Source: Psococerastis gibbosa (lineage: Eukaryota; Arthropoda; Insecta; Psocodea; Psocidae). From it: DNA of 64,000 bases. Made by a program: the position numbers and the translations under genes. The notes beneath the pieces were generated by a model, which was given only the letters and a program-made list of their open reading frames with translations, ran no database searches and was not told the origin of the DNA. Of the stretch, positions 62,225 through 64,000 are shown one piece after another. The stretch lies in NCBI GenBank assembly GCA_963971405.1, contig OZ020486.1, positions 6,223,419 to 6,287,418 of the forward strand, given 5' to 3'. Position 1 is the stretch's first letter. Every line of letters starts with the position of its first letter.

Positions 62225-63740
62225 AGGTACCCGTTAAGGACAGACGGACGGACAAACTTTTTAACTCCTTCCCTCCTTCATATGATGTGATGTAGACACA
62301 CTACATGTGGCTAACCAGTGACGCTGGAGCGTGCTACCGAGCTGTACTTATAAGGCGGACTGATGGACAGTCTTTAACCCCCTCCCCTCTTAACACGATG
62401 TGATGTAGACACGTACAGGGTAAATGTGCTGTCAAGCTGTATTTATCAGGGGGACCGGCGGACGGACAGTCTTCAACCCCCTCCCCTCTTAACATGTTGT
62501 GGTGTAAAACCACTACATGTGGTTAGCCAGTGACGCTGGAGCGTGCTACCGAGCTGTACTTATAAGGCGGACTGACGGACAGTCTTTAACCCCTCCCCTC
62601 TTAACACAATGTGATGTAGACACGTACAGGGTAAATGTGCTGTCAAGCTGTACTTATCAGGGGGACCGGCGGACGGACAGTCTTTAACCCCCTCCCCTCT
62701 TAACATGTTGTGGTGTAGACACACTACATGTGGTTAGCCAGTGACGCTGGAGCGTGCTGCCGAGCTGTACTTATAAGGCGGACTGACGGACAGTCTTTAA
62801 CCCCCTCCCCTCTTAACATGTTGTGGTGTAGACACACTACATGTGGTTAGCCAGTGACGCTGGAGCGTGCTGCCGAGCTGTGCTTATAAGGCGGACAGAC
62901 GGACAGTCTTTAACCCCCTCCCCTCTTAACACAATGTGATGTAGACACGTACAGGGTAAATGTGCTGTCAAGCTGTACTTATCAGGGGGACCGGCGGACG
63001 GACAGTCTTTAACCCCCTCCCCTCTTAACATGTTGTGCTGTAGACACACTACATGTGGTTAGCCAGTGACGCTGGAGCGTGCTGCCGAGCTGTACTTATA
63101 AGGCGGACTGACGGACAGTCTTTAACCCCCTCCCCTCTTAACATGTTGTGGTGTAGACACACTACATGTGGTTAGCCAGTGACGCTGGAGCGTGCTGCCG
63201 AGCTGTGCTTATAAGGCGGACAGATGGACAGTCTTTAACCCCCTCCCCTCTTAACATGTTGTGGTGTAGACACACTACATGTGGTTAGCCAGTGACGCTG
63301 GAGCGTGCTGCCGAGCTGTGCTTATAAGGCGGACAGACGGACAGTCTTTAACCCCCTCCCCTCTTAACACAATGTGATGTAGACACGTACAGGGTAAATG
63401 TGCTGTCAAGCTGTACTTATCAGGGGGACCGGCGGACGGACAGTCTTTAACCCCCTCCCCTCTTAACATGTTGTAGTGTAGACACACTACATGTGGTTAG
63501 CCAGTGACGCTGGAGCGTGCTGCCGAGCTGTACTTATAAGGCGGACAGACGGACAGTCTTTAACCCCCTCCCCTCTTAACACGATGTGATGTAGACACGT
63601 ACAGGCTAAATGTGCTGCCAAGCTGTAGTTATCAGGGGGACAGACGGACAGACAAACGCTTTAGCCCCTCCCCCCTTAACATGATGTAATGTAGACAAGT
63701 AAAGGTTAAACATGTGGCTACGTAGTGACGCTAAAGCGTG
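62225..63740 (+). repeat. two-unit satellite array (112-bp A and 99-bp B units)
   Basis: A units contain ACACACTACATGTGGTTAGC, CAGTGACGCTGGAGCGTGCT, TTATAAGGCGGACTGACGG; B units contain ACACGTACAGGGTAAATGTG, CTGTCAAGCTGTACTTATCA, GGGGGACCGGCGG. Both end ACAGTCTTTAACCCCCTCCC and CTCTTAACA. Spacing of the shared CTTTAACC gives the order A B A B A A B A A A B A B. The 70-codon minus frames are satellite artefacts. Confidence 0.9.
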
Positions 63741-64000
63741 CTGCCAGGCTGTGCTCGCCTCATTCTGTTTACTTGTTCGGTGAAGTGTAGTCAATCAGCA
63801 GGTTGGGCGTTATTACTGTCTGGACGTCACTGCCTGTTGGAGACCAGCTGCCGACTACAATGCGTGACATGGGCGTTCGGTTCAGGTATTTCTGAATTAT
63901 TTTAATATGCCTACTTACGGTTGGATTATAGTAAAATCTGCTCGGAAATAATTCAGTTACGCTGTATATTATAAACGAAAAAGGGAATGCAGGCAAAATA
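63741..64000. other. unassigned sequence after the satellite
   Basis: No feature recognised before the window ends. Confidence 0.3.

Noticed and set aside
62837-63487. Two almost identical 70-codon minus-strand frames (LRGEGVKDCPS)
   Set aside because: They are translations of the A/B satellite; the frame stays open only because the AB dimer is 210 bp. No start context or independent support.

Overview
This window is eukaryotic intergenic and intronic DNA, most likely from an arthropod and probably an insect. It is AT-rich, has no operon-like gene packing, and is filled with non-autonomous transposons, 5'-truncated LINE tails, SINEs with target-site duplications (TSDs) and satellites. The LINE C-termini (motifs such as LRWLGHVVRM, AFEMWVYRQMLRISW, GRPKKEFMDQVKED) are of types common in arthropod genomes. 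The species cannot be named from the sequence alone. I see no complete protein gene, no bona fide tRNA or rRNA gene, no CRISPR and nothing bacterial.

Layout. 0-7 kb: a tRNA-headed SINE, the first of five long-arm foldback elements, an inverted-repeat element beside an unrecognised hydrophobic ORF, and LINE tails. 7.3-8 kb: a possible first coding exon and a short second one. 8.4-9.7 kb: an inverted-repeat composite holding the longest LINE ORF remnant. 10-14.3 kb: two SINE-A copies and a 155-bp satellite that has itself been hit by a SINE-A and a G/C-rich MITE. 14.5-22.7 kb: SINEs, LINE tails and an 830-bp family with CTGT runs. 22.95-33.3 kb: a 2.65-kb block present twice in direct orientation; the second copy is bracketed by a 38-bp direct repeat. 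33-44 kb: Penelope-like ends with hammerhead-ribozyme-like cores, more MITEs and SINEs. 44.86-48.1 kb: two exons that splice in frame and end in a stop, the best candidate for a host gene (plus strand, unidentified). 48-61.7 kb: more MITEs, SINEs and LINE tails, including a head-to-head LINE pair. 62.2-63.7 kb: a satellite of alternating 112-bp and 99-bp units.

Working together. The insertions form a readable history. Foldback elements entered SINE-B and the 2.65-kb block; SINE-A entered the satellite and a dispersed repeat; a tRNA-SINE split a ribozyme-like core. All transposons seen here are non-autonomous or truncated, and no reverse transcriptase catalytic region or transposase is visible, so any activity depends on elements elsewhere. 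All family names (SINE-A, repeat D and so on) are local labels. All comparisons were made by eye; percentages and database matches are not claimed.
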